Shown here: positions 47,097 to 59,390 of the stretch, piece by piece
Layout: each line of letters starts with the position of its first letter
How positions within the stretch are numbered: the first letter of the stretch is position 1
From: Clavelina lepadiformis
Lineage: Eukaryota > Chordata > Ascidiacea > Aplousobranchia > Clavelinidae
Direction: 5' to 3'
Assembly (NCBI RefSeq): GCF_947623445.1
Contig: NC_135241.1
Span: 15,626,501 to 15,690,500 of the forward strand
DNA length: 64,000 nucleotides
The notes under the pieces: model-generated
Told to the model about the DNA's origin: nothing
What the model saw: only the letters and a program-made list of their open reading frames with translations
The model's database searches: none
Translations under genes and position numbers: made by a program

Positions 47097-49307
47097 AATT
47101 AATATACTATATTCATATATCAACTATAATATAACACACTGTCGTTTTAGTTATCGTAATGTAAAGCTCAGCTAGTCTATCAGTGGTTATAGAACATGCA
47201 ACGGAGTCAAATAAACAATCAAGAACTAATCGCAAACCAGAACCTTGGTTGTCGCAGTACACTGGCTACCCAACCATATGTCGACTGAAGCATGAGTGAA
47301 GGTTACAGTGCAAGTCAAACATCCTAAATCGCGATACGACAGTAGCATGCAGCCTAGATTTTAACGCTCTAAAGTCTAAATCAAATGCACGAAATATAAC
47401 TTGCGGCAAAAATTAGGCGATTAGATCATAGTTTTTTGCAAAAAAAATCCCAAGCACAAAATCCAATTTATCTCTCTTTTGGTTGGTAGCAGTGAGAGTA
47501 AAAGAAATCGTATTGACTATTTCACCATAGGCCTAAGCAGGTCATGCAGCCCGTTGTGAAAGATGGGCAGTTAGGTTAGGAGAATGGGTAGGCTACACAA
47601 AAAAATTGATTTCAGCAATCTAAGGTTTTATTGGATTTAAATTTAGATTAGAAGGTAGACTTAGGCTAGGCTTAGGTTGCTATGTTATAACATCTAACTT
47701 GGGTTAATAAAAAACTCCGAAAAATAGCTTCGAACGCACAATTTTTCCGGTGAAGTAGCCTAAAGTAATTTTCCAAAGTTTGAACGCAGTCCGAAGTTAG
47801 GACGATTGATGATATTATATCAATATAGGCCTATAGGGTAATATATAGGCTATATATCATTGATGTATATACATTGTGCAATAGCCTACTGACGTAAAAT
47901 TTAAGCCCCTCCAGAATATTCTTTTAGTTTAGAAGGCGTTCGGTTAACAGACTAAGACCAAAAATTTGTTTAAAGCCTGTCTTGCATATGTATTCGGAAT
48001 ACCAGAATAGGTACCCTCACCTAAATGCGTGTCATACTGAAACCAGCTTATCCTGGACTGCTCGTTCGAGAAATGTGCGAGAACAATCTGCTGACAGCGA
48101 CATCTTTGTACTTACGTTTGTCGTTTATTACTGTGCATTATTTCGAGTAATGACTGCAAGGTGATTGGTGGCCCATGAGGAGTAACTGACCGACTCCGAA
48201 ATTAAATAGGAAAATAAAGCTTTAACAAAGAAAAAGAATTCATGAAGATAAATTAGTTGAGCAATTATTATGGATAAGTGTCGTTAAAAATGCAAACTTT
48301 ATGCTAATTATAACACATGTGGTGTAAAATATAACCTCAACATGTAAAAACAAATGAGTATAAAAGACAAGAGTGGAAAATTTCATGGTCACGCGATCTT
48401 TTCCCATTTTTTCCATAGTTTAGCCAAAGATTGCTAAGTAAGGATTGGAAACGTATAAAGTTATCATCAAAAATTTGCCAATAACTTAATAACCAATGCA
48501 TAAAATGAAAAAAAACTTGGTATACAGTTTTTATTTAAATATTTGTTTTTTTAACTATTTTTACTAACAACAAAGCATCTAAATAAATTTTATTTAGCCC
48601 TTGGAAATAGGTCACTTGTGAAGACTTGTCACGGTTGGATGGATTGTAGCACAAATGTTGTTTCACTTTAATTTGAGTGTCTTTAGGTTGGGTTTACACA
48701 GCATATTGTTGAAGTTAAGCTTAAGCAAAACATAGTAGTTTTGTGTAAACTTTAGATGCAGAAACCCAGTTTTGTGAAGCCACCACGTCCACACGTCTTT
48801 GCACCGAACCAGTTTGTGGCGAGTTTTTCATATAAAGCATTTCTCTGGTTGATTTGTTATGCATTGATGTGTCTAACTACACAGCCCTATGTACTTTGAC
48901 CACATAAGGTTAATTGGTTAGAAACCATGCAGACATGAGACAGATTGACGATGGCATCTTTGTGATGATATTTTAACTTTTTTTGCTGAAATAAACATTA
49001 ATCTCTATTTTGGATGCCTGGATGGTAAACCACTGATCGACTTGCTGATAACTATTCTTTATTTTTTTCTGAGAATCTTTTCTCAAATAATATTTTTAAA
49101 AGCACTCATTTTCATGTTTGTTACACAACTATTTATTAAAAGTTTACAACTACAAGGCGTATTACAATTTTAGAACCACAACTGTAAACTACATTTACAT
49201 TTGAGCATCTTCTGATCAACTCTAGCCTTATTACAAAATAAATCAAACAAGAAAATATCACAAACCACAGGCATATCTTTTGTTTCAATATAGGCCCAGG
49301 CTACAAG
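47097..49307. other. Unassigned intergenic DNA
   Basis: I see no supported gene. Several TAGGCCT/TAGGCTA-rich stretches occur (for example near 47820-47860), as elsewhere in the window. Confidence 0.4.
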
Positions 49308-49524
49308 CAATGTTCCCTCTAATTTTTCACGAGTCTGAGCAAACACACAACTCCCTGAGCGGTACCTTGGACCACTGTGAGCACCATCAGACGTGCGCAC
49401 TGTGGCCATTATTATGCGTTTATTTTCAATGCAGGTTGGATTGTTTTCTTGTGCGCAGCACAGATTTTCTGTGCGCGGAGACCGTTTCAGCAGTGCGCAC
49501 GCGCGCAGCTTAGAGGGAACATTG
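49308..49524. mobile_element. hAT-type MITE, family 'CAATGTTCCCTCTAA', copy 2
   Basis: The 217-bp copy is closely similar to 11685-11923 over its whole length. The flanks GCTACAAG (49300-49307) and GCTATAAG (49525-49532) match at seven of eight positions. Confidence 0.9.
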
Positions 49525-49532
49525 GCTATAAG

Positions 49533-51040
49533 GATACACAAGGCTACTTTTTTGTTTGCTAATTATTCGTGAGAATGTGTTTTAGTGCGCTATAAATACA
49601 ACGATTACCATGGTAACTTCCACTCAGTGGACGTTGCAGTTAATGGCGTTAACATGAATGGCGAAAAGTAAACAATTAGTGGTGAAAAATAAACAATAGA
49701 ATCATAATAAACAATTCTAGCTTAAGAGATCTTAATCCTTCATGGTGGTGTTCAGTCCATTTTATCGTAGACTATGGTTTGACCAAATGAATATTGTCTA
49801 CTCCTTTCAAGGGCCAGCATAAGCGAGATTCACTTTAATCCTGACGACATAATTGTCCAATCCACACGAAAAAGTTTGAAATTCTACCAATTAATAATCT
49901 CTTCTTCTTGAAAAGTCTTCCAGTTAATATTCTACCTCAGAAATGTGCCAGTATAGCAAAGGTAAACGGGAAGATTCTGTCGCTGTTGATTAGCTTTTGT
50001 CACTATTTTAGTACCATTTCAGGTTATTCAAGTTATTAATCGTGGTGCACTTTATATTTTCACAAAAATAAAATAAACGTAAAGAAACAACGCAAGTTCC
50101 CTTCCAGTCGTCCTGTAGTACCACTTCCACTGAATCATGATTCTTTGGATAAAGCGGAGAAATTTTTTCTGAAATTGCAGCACGCTTCTCATATATGCAG
50201 TGTGGCTTACTTTCTGAATTTTGTAATGAATGTTTTACTATAGTATTGTTTCTTTTTCATTAATTCCATTTTGTTAAGTAATTTCATTTGTAATGGTTGG
50301 TTTTATCATGAATTTTTTATAAGCAACTTATCTTTATGCTTCATGTCTAGAGCTATTATTATACCAGGATATAACTTCTTTGTTGTCATCTCTTGATAGG
50401 AAAACTAATTTTGAAAGCTTTGTGATAGTTATTTCACAAACATCAGCTTTGTCAACATCAGTTTATTGTAGTATTTCGTCAATTACAAATAGTCTAACAA
50501 TATACAATGGAACGATAAAGAATAGGAGTAAGAATAGAATAATAGATATAAGGTAAAAACAAAGATATGACTATAGCATATTGCTTTGTTTTACATTTGT
50601 TTAGCTCATTATGCTATGAATTAATTTTATTCAGTGTTTTATGTTCGATGGCTTAAAAAGGAAATTTTGATTCCTATTTCAGGGTGGCCAACAGCTAATA
50701 CCACCTCCTCACCAATTATAGCCTCAATGTTTTGGGAAGGGATTTGCATATGCCAGCTAAACAATGTTTTAGTCATTGTTACTGTTTCAGTGAATGGTCG
50801 TGTCATTGTTGCTAATCGATCTACTCTGAACAGGAATTTTTTGAAATTTTGCATGGTGACAAACTTACTCTTTCTACCCTATATGTTTGTTCAAATCTAT
50901 GCAAATCAAATAAACCAATACTGCTTTGTTCTTATACAAGCCACTTGCTAAATGTTTGTGGGACTTTGATGTATTACAATACATTTCAAGCACATTATAC
51001 AATACACTTGAAATTTTTAAGATACCACATAACTGTAGGT
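49533..51040. other. Intergenic DNA, possible retroelement edge
   Basis: There is no recognised gene. Open frames of 105 codons (+, 50634-50951) and 71 codons (-, 50639-50854) overlap here, but I recognise neither. Confidence 0.35.
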
Positions 51041-51184
51041 TTATGTTTTCTGTGTACTACACTGCCAGGAAATGTCTTCATGTTTGCAGACTGCTCGTAA
51101 TGCTTTATACAGCTCAAAACCATTGTTCTGGGGATAGTGAGGACTACTGGTAGAATGTCGAAATTCATAAGTTTTTGAAAACTC
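51041..51184 (-). pseudogene. LTR-retroelement integrase fragment
   Basis: On the minus strand a short frame carries the integrase-core hallmark SSPHYPQNNG, preceded by EFSKTYEFRHST and ended by TAA at 51041. This matches the segment around the last catalytic region of Gypsy-type and retroviral integrases. Upstream catalytic motifs are not visible, so it is an old fragment. It abuts the repeat at 51194-51445. Confidence 0.55.
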
Positions 51185-51193
51185 AAGAAATGA

Positions 51194-51445
51194 AATAATG
51201 GTATTAAAAATACCACCCAGGCCGTTGCATTCCTCCCCCGCTACGGAAGGAAAATGTTAACAAATTAAATGTAGCATACTGATGATAACAAACGTGAGCA
51301 TGCACAAACAACAGTCATTTAATAACGTTATGGACAAATGAATGAAAAACTTACAGATGATAATACAACTACATGCTGGAGGGTAACACCGACAGCAACA
51401 TGTGTTGCAAATGCTGTTTGAAATGTTGGTATTGCAGATTTTCGT
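51194..51445 (-). repeat. Retroelement-like direct repeat, copy 1
   Basis: It matches 52324-52574 over about 250 bp. On the minus strand both copies keep a short frame ending in HMLLSVLPSSM / NMLLSELPSNM with a stop at the same place, then a spacer and a purine run GCGGGGGAGGAATG, which resembles a polypurine tract. This suggests the 3' end of an LTR element; LTR borders could not be defined. Confidence 0.55.
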
Positions 51446-52323
51446 CGGAAACACTTGTTAGTATCGCTACTCTCGTGATATTATGTATTGATCTAAGCCG
51501 ATAAGACGTTTGGCAGAATCTCTTGTATTTTAGACAGCCACGAACATGAATACTCCACAAACGAATCACAATGCACAACATAGAAATCACATGGCAGTAG
51601 CATGGCCAACATAGAAATCTTCATAAGTACTTCATACCTATCAACATCCTCCTTTCTTTAAATAAACACTAACAGTGAGAAGTATTTGTGAGCACGCAGA
51701 AAATACTGAAATAACATCTGTTGAATTAATTATCTGACTCTATTTTTGCGTGCGGTTAGAATACCCTAACCTCTTGTCAGCCGAAAGCTTTTAATATTAC
51801 AACAAATATAGTTTACAAGAAAAGGTTTTTATTGTAGATACTGTACACTTTCTGAACATTACGCATAATCAAGAACATAGTAATACCACTTCTAATAAGA
51901 TGTTTATTGAGTTGCAAACACTATGACTGACGTAGTAAGCTCATCTGACTCTCTGTGTCTATCCGTCTGGTCGCCGGTAGAAGTGCGAGCTTATAAAACG
52001 TGAAGCGATGAGATTAAAAATATTCGACAAGAAAAACTGAGCATTTCAAAACATGTGCAGCGAGGAAAACAATGGGAATTACATGCAGTTGAAGCTGACG
52101 TGTAGATAAATACAATCAGTATAAAGTTAAGAAGCGGGCATTTGCAATAAAGATTTCTTATCAGCACAGGTGCTGGAAACAACCTGGGAACGTACTAAAA
52201 GGAGTGTTCACACGAAGTTATTTAGAGTAGGTTTCCAAATATCAAACGACAGTTGAAGTGTTATCAAAAAACAAGTTCATCAACTTCAATCAATAGCTGG
52301 AAAACACCTTTCCAACAAATGAT

Positions 52324-52574
52324 GTAATTGTATTAAAAATGCCACCCAAGCCGCTACATTCCTCCCCCGCTACAGAAAGAAAAAAGTTAACAACTAAAAT
52401 ATAACATACTGATAATAACAGAGGTGAGTATGCACAAACAACAGTCATGTAATGAAGTTATGGACAAATGAATGAAAATTTACAGATGATAAAATAACTA
52501 CATGTTGGAGGGTAATTCCGAGAGCAACATGTTTTGCAAATACTGTTGGAACTGTTCGTATTGCAGATTTGTGG
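52324..52574 (-). repeat. Retroelement-like direct repeat, copy 2
   Basis: Second copy of the repeat at 51194-51445, same orientation, 0.9 kb away. Past the purine run the two copies diverge after about 40 bp. Confidence 0.55.
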
Positions 52575-53144
52575 CACACCAGTAAGTCAAAAAACTGCTG
52601 CATGTGAGCCAAATGGATAGCAGATGTGGCTGTTATCATGGTATAGATTTTTCCTGGTAAAGGAAATTGTGGAACCAGCTGGAATGTTTCCTCCAGTCAC
52701 TGGAACCAAAATAGAAGATCTTCAGCCGCAGTGGTTGGTGGCGCGGGAAATGCAAGGACCGGCACCAAAATGTTTTTTTCCAAACGGCTGAAATTGTTTT
52801 TGTACCGGACGAATCACCGTTCGTTGCCAACCAGCCCGATCAATGGGTTGGGGCATGAAATAACTAGAGCCTTGTTGACCTGGTCTGATAAGCAGGAAGA
52901 TTAAAAAACGATATAAGCAAAAAAAAAGCTATGCAATAAAGGGAAAGGTATTAAGCATGCACCTACGTAGGCCTATATAAGCAAAACAGAAAAAAGAGGT
53001 TTACTAAAAACGAACAAGGCGACGAAGTACAAAGGAAAACGGCAAGATGGTACATGCACAAGATATTAACGGTACTTAAAAACAAAGTGATACACATAAT
53101 GAAACTTAAATTGTGTGGGTGTCGGCGAAATCGTCATGAGAAGA

Positions 53145-53630
53145 TCAAGCGGGTGGCGCTTCATCGGAAGGTCCAGAAGAAGACGGTTGATCACGAGAAC
53201 GTCGAAGCAAAGGTGACGGTTGAGTTTGCTGTGGATGCGCAACTGGTGCTTGAAGTTGGTGTCGCCAAGCGCACATACGGGATACAAGGGATCTGGCATA
53301 CTGCAAATGGTGCGGAGATGATCGGATAAACCCGATGGTGTGAAAGAGAGCCCACGTCATGGCAAGGAGGATGAATATAAGGGCTGAGAGGAAAGGATTC
53401 TTAATCTGTGACATTGCAAGGAGTAACGTCGGTTTCGCGGCGTGCGCGAATGTGTCTGCGACGTAGGAGTTATTGATCATAGTTTCATCAGTCGTAGTAA
53501 GGCTTGTTAAGACATGTAGTGAGTATCTTAGTAAGGAAGACCTTCCCAACTGCTTTGTAGAGTGTGCCGATAAGCTTTGTGGGCTGGCAATATAAGAAAT
53601 TGTTCTTTTTCTTGAAAGTAGTGAGAACAA
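53145..53630 (-). CDS. Unknown 161-codon frame with one membrane segment
   Basis: This is one of the longer unexplained frames of the window. It has a strong hydrophobic segment at about residues 80-102 (core SALIFILLAMTWALFHTIGF), then an Arg/His-rich and finally a Pro/Ser/Gln-rich tail ending in stop at 53145. Two other minus-strand frames of 116 and 101 codons overlap its upstream side, and the region has more G+C than its surroundings. I do not recognise the protein. Because retroelement-like pieces lie at 51.0-52.6 kb on the same strand, it may be a decayed membrane or envelope-like gene of the same element, or an exon of a host gene. The start is uncertain; frameshifts are possible. Confidence 0.3.
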   Translation of the reverse strand: MFSLLSRKRTISYIASPQSLSAHSTKQLGRSSLLRYSLHVLTSLTTTDETMINNSYVADTFAHAAKPTLLLAMSQIKNPFLSALIFILLAMTWALFHTIGFIRSSPHHLQYARSLVSRMCAWRHQLQAPVAHPQQTQPSPLLRRSRDQPSSSGPSDEAPPA

Positions 53631-53899
53631 GAAAGAAGTTTCGAGAATTGAACGCGTGGCGTTTGAGAAGAGACACGTCTTTGCAGATTAAGACGAAAAA
53701 GAGCGAGTTTGCCGAGCTCTGAACATTGGTGGTAACGAAAAATGGAGTTGTTGTTGTCGCAGTGAATGTGATTTCCAAAGCAGTTTTTCGCAAGTGTGAA
53801 GCATTTCCTCCAATAATACACAGTGATCAGGTAAACAAAGATCAGGATCAGGACTGATGAAAATGATGATGATAACAATTAATGATTGTGAAATGATAT

Positions 53900-55380
53900 G
53901 TAGTACATTAAGAACCAGATTAACCTAGACATAAATTAAATAATTTAGAAAAAAATTTGTGAAAATATGAACAGTAATATTGTTGTAATTTCTCGTGTTT
54001 GTCCGAAGTAATAATGAAGAACATTAAAAGTGAAATTTGTCAGATTCTTAGTGTTTAATATTATATAATCTATTAAACCAAAGTTTAGGAAATTTCTAGA
54101 CAGAATTCGCAACATTTTTCTTGTTCTTAAAAGTCAGATTGCAGTACTGTGGGGATGGCAATGTGGATTGTTTTTAGGTTGGCCTAAAGTCAAAGCTATT
54201 AGTCTTTCTTTTAAAACTCCTAGAATGTTGTGTCTTTCACTCCGTTGCGCCTGCTTTCTCTATATTGTTTCTTTAAATCAGCACCAGATTCATAAAGTCT
54301 AATTGTTATATTGTCCGAAATATTGTTATATCACATCAGAAACATTTTCATCATCCTTTCACATTCAAATAAAGCTATAACTTCAATTCAGTAATGAACA
54401 GTCCAGAAGGTAAAACTGATACTCTGAGAAAAGTTAAGAAGAAGAAGAGCGATTTTAACCAAACCTTAGTTTTTATACCGCTGTATCCAACCAATGGGCG
54501 ACAGCCATGCTACGTTTACCATGGCACGTATAACACGTCACATGTATTATCCTACGTCATATATTTTTCATCACAAGTACCATCTACGTTACACACGATA
54601 CAATACAATTCTACTTGAAACATTTGTAACTATGTCATAGCGTCGGTTTTGGAATTCATTGTTTGCTTATTGATTTAACTACGAAAAATACACTTCAAAC
54701 ACTCAATTGAATTGAATCTAACTGGAGAAACACAGAATGCTTATTTAGAATGCCAATTATATAAATTATTGCGATTACTATCACGACCGCCACAATACAA
54801 TAAGATAATTGTGGTATACACTAACCAGCTTATGGCACATGCTATAGTGAATAGACTAGGGAATATGTGCTAAATCAAAAACAGTTTTCTGGGAGGACGT
54901 TGATTAAAATCATCTCTTTGACGTTCCAATTTTGTATGAATTTTGAACATCCATATTAAAAGTACTAATATTAATAATTTGCAAAATTTTTATTTCAAAT
55001 TGAAAAATGTCTTCCGTCTTACACCCTCGAACGTTTATCTGAATAAGCTAAATGCAAAAAGTGAGGTAAACCAGAGTCGGTTTGCACGATTTGAAACAGA
55101 TATATATTTCACCTATATACCTACGTACAAATTGCTGACGTAGTGGAAATTTGCTTCTATACTGTCTGCTGTTCGAAATGCTCATCCAAGGTTATTTATA
55201 TGAATAACGCTTGTAATTTAAAACTTATTCAAAATTGACCACAGAAATATTTCAACCTTGGTTTAGATTTCTATGTAGCTACAAGTTAGAAAACAATTCC
55301 CATTTTTTCTTGTAAACATTTCTTTGTTTCTGGACATCCGACTGATTGGAAAGTATTTCAATTTCACTGGGCGTTCATAG
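53900..55380. other. Unassigned intergenic DNA
   Basis: No recognised gene. A 74-codon frame at 54394-54618 has a basic N-terminus but no recognisable domain. Confidence 0.4.
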
Positions 55381-55483
55381 GGTCTAGTACACAAGTGCAC
55401 AACTATCGGAGCACTAGACTATATACTAGACCCTAGCTACTCAGATTGTGACGTTATCTGGTTGTACACTTGTATACCCAGAC
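55381..55483. repeat. Short MITE with GTCTAGTATACAAGTGTACAAC ends, copy 2
   Basis: The inverted ends are GGTCTAGTACACAAGTGCAC on the left and, read on the other strand, GTCTGGGTATACAAGTGTAC on the right. The core matches copy 1 (15656-15762) in the opposite orientation. Confidence 0.7.
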
Positions 55484-57206
55484 TCGGTGTTTGGGGGAGT
55501 TGAGTAGTCAAATTCCCGCTGGTGTTCCGAGCTTGCCAATGATAAGATTTATACCTTGCACTCCGACTTAAAGGCCTGAATTAGAATCAGAAACAGTTCA
55601 GGTAATAAAAAGGAATTATGACGTAATAATTCCTCAATACACGATGCTGATGTGCGTTTGTAAAAGTAAAGAATATACCCCCCTATCAATTATTTCCCTG
55701 AATGCCAGTTACAGAGTTTAGAAAAATTGGCTTCAGTCAGTCAGTAAGGCCTAGCCGGTTACGCTTTTTGTATTTTCTTACTTTGGTATGGTAAACCGTT
55801 AACGGCCGGTCTGCAAAGTATGGTCATTTTCAGCAAGATCTTGGGTGTGCCAAACAACCAAAAACTGAAAAACGGTAAGTGCGGTGCACAAAATGCACAG
55901 ACACAATGGAGGTGCCAACTTACATGGGCAATTACACAGTAATGTACAAAGTTTGACTAACTTAATCTTTAAATCAATTGAAAATTGGTTGCACATAAGT
56001 TCTGTCCAAGTCATCAAGTGCAAAATATGGCACCTTAAGTGCGGCATTGAATCTCATGAAAAGCAGTATTAAGTGTGCCTATGTGCCAAACTTTGCAGTA
56101 TGGGTAAACGACAATAGACCCTTTCCGGGTTGACTGGAAAGTGTGCAAGCACCCAGACCTTTTTTATTTTTTTGTTATAAATCGGCATGATGAGCTAAAA
56201 TATTCGGTGTGCATGTTAATAATTCTTGTATGTGCAGGTGCTATACTTCCACTATAGCCGTGTTTCAGAACCTACTATATTTTTGGGTGGCATGATTTCT
56301 TTGATTGCTTTCGGCCTTAAGACTACCAGTATTTATTTATGTAAATTGTCAACATGCTTTCATTTTTTTACTTATAAATTACAAGCATTCTGGGGATCAA
56401 ATTGTAAAGATTGTGCTCATGTGAGTAGCATATGAATTCCTTAACATGACAAAAAAACTATTAAAAATACTTTACCTAAGTTTAGTTTACAGTGGTTTAA
56501 ATCCTATGCACTGGACTTGTTCGATATGACATCTAGGCCTGATTGTAAAGTGCGGCAGTGTGTCCAAAGATGCAAACTTTGGCGTGCAGTAAAGCCAAAC
56601 AATGCAAAACTGATTGTTTAACTGCCTATTTATAATGAAGAAACCAAAGAACTTGAGGCATCAGTATTTAGTAGTAATATTATAAAGTATATATATAGTG
56701 TAATGAAAAGCATTACACTACAGTATATGTATATTGATGAGCTGTTCCTTATCCACGACTGCGGCTAGCTTAATATTATCTTCTTGATCAATAAACATGT
56801 GTCGAAGTACACGCATGACTTGACGTGGAGAGATATCTCTAAAGAGCTTTTGTGTACCTCCTTATCTAAAAATCTTCAACTGATTTGAAATACCTACTGT
56901 AAAAAAACAATTTACCACTATGTTTTTAATAAATAAACATGCTGTCCTACCTGCAAAGTGGTGAACGTGAACAAAGTGGTGAATGCACACTGCAAATGTT
57001 TTAATAAAATTTCATTTTGGCACGAATTCTACAAATTAACTATATATTTATGATAATCGCTAAATATTTCATTTACATTTATTGTTCAACAGGTTGTGGT
57101 GCTTAATTCCACGAAGTAACTTGTTTTCCTACTGCAGTACAAATTTAATTTATTGCAATTTGGCCAACATTCACAGTATACAAGCACCAATATTTATGCA
57201 CACACC
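55484..57206. other. Unassigned intergenic DNA with repeat words
   Basis: No gene was recognised. The words CTGCAAAGT.TGG / CCAAACTTTGCAG face each other at about 55811 and 56088 and may mark a small inverted-repeat element; see findings. Confidence 0.35.
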
Positions 57207-57208
57207 TA

Positions 57209-57858
57209 CGGTATATACTCGAATATAGGTCGAGATTTTCGCAACTGGATTTCCCCTCAAAAAGCAGGGGTCGACCTATACATAGAACAAGCCAGAGTAA
57301 AGCTTCCAAGTCCAGCTGACAGAACTGTGACTGACACATACAAAGTATGGAAAGGTCTCCGATAGAGAAAAAAAGTTTTATCACAAAAACGCCAAATAGT
57401 AAACGCAACCAACAATACGAAGTAAAGCCAGAAGATGCATTGCGATAATTTGTCAGTTTTAAAATCCATCAAACTCTTCTTCACTATTATCGCTGTTTTT
57501 TCTGACGTGTTAAACTCCTGGGAAGTGGCAGAATTGTTAGTTTTTCGGCAAATTCAACAACGGTTAGCTTAAACTTTGGCGTGAATTTATGGCGATTTCG
57601 TATAAATAACTTCACAACAACTCACACGACTACCACTTGCATGAGACGAATATGAATTGCGTCACCAAAGTTATTTGTAGGCTTGTCTTAAAGAAGTGCT
57701 TTTGAAGTTAACAGTTATGCAATTGCTACGTAAGTACTGGCAAGCTAGGGAATAAGCTAGTCGGCTTATACACGAGACTATAAAAATATCTCCTACTTTA
57801 AGCGAAAAGTTATAGGCCAAACTATACATGAGGTCGACCTAGACTCGAGTATATACGG
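57209..57858. mobile_element. TA-flanked DNA transposon with CGGTATATACTCGA ends
   Basis: The 650-bp element has inverted ends (left CGGTATATACTCGAATATAG, right on the other strand CCGTATATACTCGAGTCTAG), both followed by GGTCGA, and TA at 57207-57208 and 57859-57860. The TA target and ends fit a Tc1/mariner-superfamily non-autonomous element. No intact transposase was seen. Confidence 0.8.
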
Positions 57859-58127
57859 TATTTGTAATAAACAAAGCAAGCTTGTGTTGTTGGTGTGGGT
57901 TTCAATGGAACATAAATTGAAATGTGCATTTACAATTAACCTGTTATACGTTATCTCGTCAGTAATTTCAAACTATACATTGTAAATTGTAATTACTGCA
58001 AGTTCACCAATTTTTAGATATCATAAGACCCAGGCTTGAAATAAAAGAATTAGTTTGCTTAAGTATAGCAGTTAGCAAATTTATTGCTATATAGTGAAGT
58101 GTTCAATGATAATTTCAAACATCAACC

Positions 58128-59390
58128 ATGAATTTTAACTTAGCCAGTCACGGCACCAGTAACTCCCGAAATGGTATTTTGTTTGCCAACTTCAACCAGG
58201 ACTGCACCTCACTTGCAGTTGGGTCAGCTAGTGGATTCCAGCTTTATGCCCTCACATCGGTGGACAATTTGGAACTAATATTTGATAATCAGGGAGAAAC
58301 CACTGAAGTTTGCTTGGTAGATAGACTATTTTCCAGTAGCTTGGTAGCTTTAGTTAGCATCACCTCCCCAAGAAAATTGAAGGTTTGCCACTTCAAAAAA
58401 GGAACAGAAATATGCAATTATAGCTACTCAAATTCTATTCTGTCGGTCAAGTTAAACCGGATTCGCTTGGTAGTGGTTTTGGAAGAAAGTCTGTACATTC
58501 ATAATATTCGTGATATGAAAGTCCTACATACAATCCGGGACACTCCTAAAAATACAAAAGGTCTTTGTTGTCTTAGCATTAGCAATGAAAATTCATATTT
58601 GGCCTATCCAGGAAGCAGCATTGTCGGTGAAGTTCAAGTATTTGATGTGACAACCTTGCGGACTGTAAGCACAATTCATGCACACAACAGTCCTCTAGCT
58701 GCCATGGCCTTTAATCATACTGCAAAGAAAATTGCAACTGCATCAAGCAAGGGCACAGTTATCCGTGTTTTTTCGGTACCAGATGGTCAGAAACTATTTG
58801 AATTTCGCCGAGGTGTGAAACGATGTGTATCTATTGGATCGCTAGGATTTAGTCCTGATTCTATGTTTTTGTGTGCTTCAAGCAATACCGAAACTGTGCA
58901 CATTTTCAAGCTTGAGCAAAGCAATACTGAAAAGCAAGTTGGCTCAGAGGAGACTGGAACATGGATGGGATACTTCAATAAAGTCTTAAGCAACTCAGCC
59001 AATTATTTACCTGTTCAGGTGTCAGAAGTGTTAAACCAGGGTAGAGACTTTGCTACTGTTAAACTTCCATTTACAAGGATGAGAAATGTGTGTGCAATCG
59101 CAGTACTTCAGAAGGTACCAAGAATCTTGGTTGCTGATGAAGATGGTTACCTCTATATTTATAACCTGGATCCTGCCGATGGTGGTGAATGCACCTTACT
59201 TCGACAACACAGCTTACTCAGAAACACCTATCCTGACCCTACTACACCTGAAGAAGTGCCCACCACCTCACATCAAGACGGTGATTCTCCTCTTTTTCAT
59301 TCATCTTCTGTGGATGAAGACGTAGATAAAATGGAGTCATTGGCAATTGAGGCTAACATTCTTTCATTGGATGATAAAACAAACAGCTAG
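58128..59390 (+). CDS. WIPI2: WIPI2-like PROPPIN autophagy protein, single exon
   Basis: WIPI2 binds PI3P on the forming phagophore and recruits ATG16L1 for LC3 lipidation. The 420-residue frame (human WIPI2 about 436-454) is a seven-bladed PROPPIN beta-propeller. Blade motifs are visible from [19 protein letters not shown] through [57 protein letters not shown] and [20 protein letters not shown]. The phosphoinositide-binding FRRG motif is intact at residues 226-229. The tail after about residue 350 is acidic and Ser/Thr/Pro-rich, as in WIPI1/2 rather than WIPI3/4. The ATG at 58128 gives the usual short N-terminus before the first blade. There is no intron in the coding part, unlike the neighbouring housekeeping genes and the many-exon vertebrate WIPI genes. 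I favour WIPI2 over WIPI1, but a non-vertebrate gene may be ancestral to both. Confidence 0.93.
   Translation: MNFNLASHGTSNSRNGILFANFNQDCTSLAVGSASGFQLYALTSVDNLELIFDNQGETTEVCLVDRLFSSSLVALVSITSPRKLKVCHFKKGTEICNYSYSNSILSVKLNRIRLVVVLEESLYIHNIRDMKVLHTIRDTPKNTKGLCCLSISNENSYLAYPGSSIVGEVQVFDVTTLRTVSTIHAHNSPLAAMAFNHTAKKIATASSKGTVIRVFSVPDGQKLFEFRRGVKRCVSIGSLGFSPDSMFLCASSNTETVHIFKLEQSNTEKQVGSEETGTWMGYFNKVLSNSANYLPVQVSEVLNQGRDFATVKLPFTRMRNVCAIAVLQKVPRILVADEDGYLYIYNLDPADGGECTLLRQHSLLRNTYPDPTTPEEVPTTSHQDGDSPLFHSSSVDEDVDKMESLAIEANILSLDDKTNS

Noticed and set aside
50634..50951. 105-codon plus-strand frame
   Set aside because: No recognisable domain, an overlapping open frame on the other strand, and a neighbourhood of retroelement debris make a host gene unlikely.
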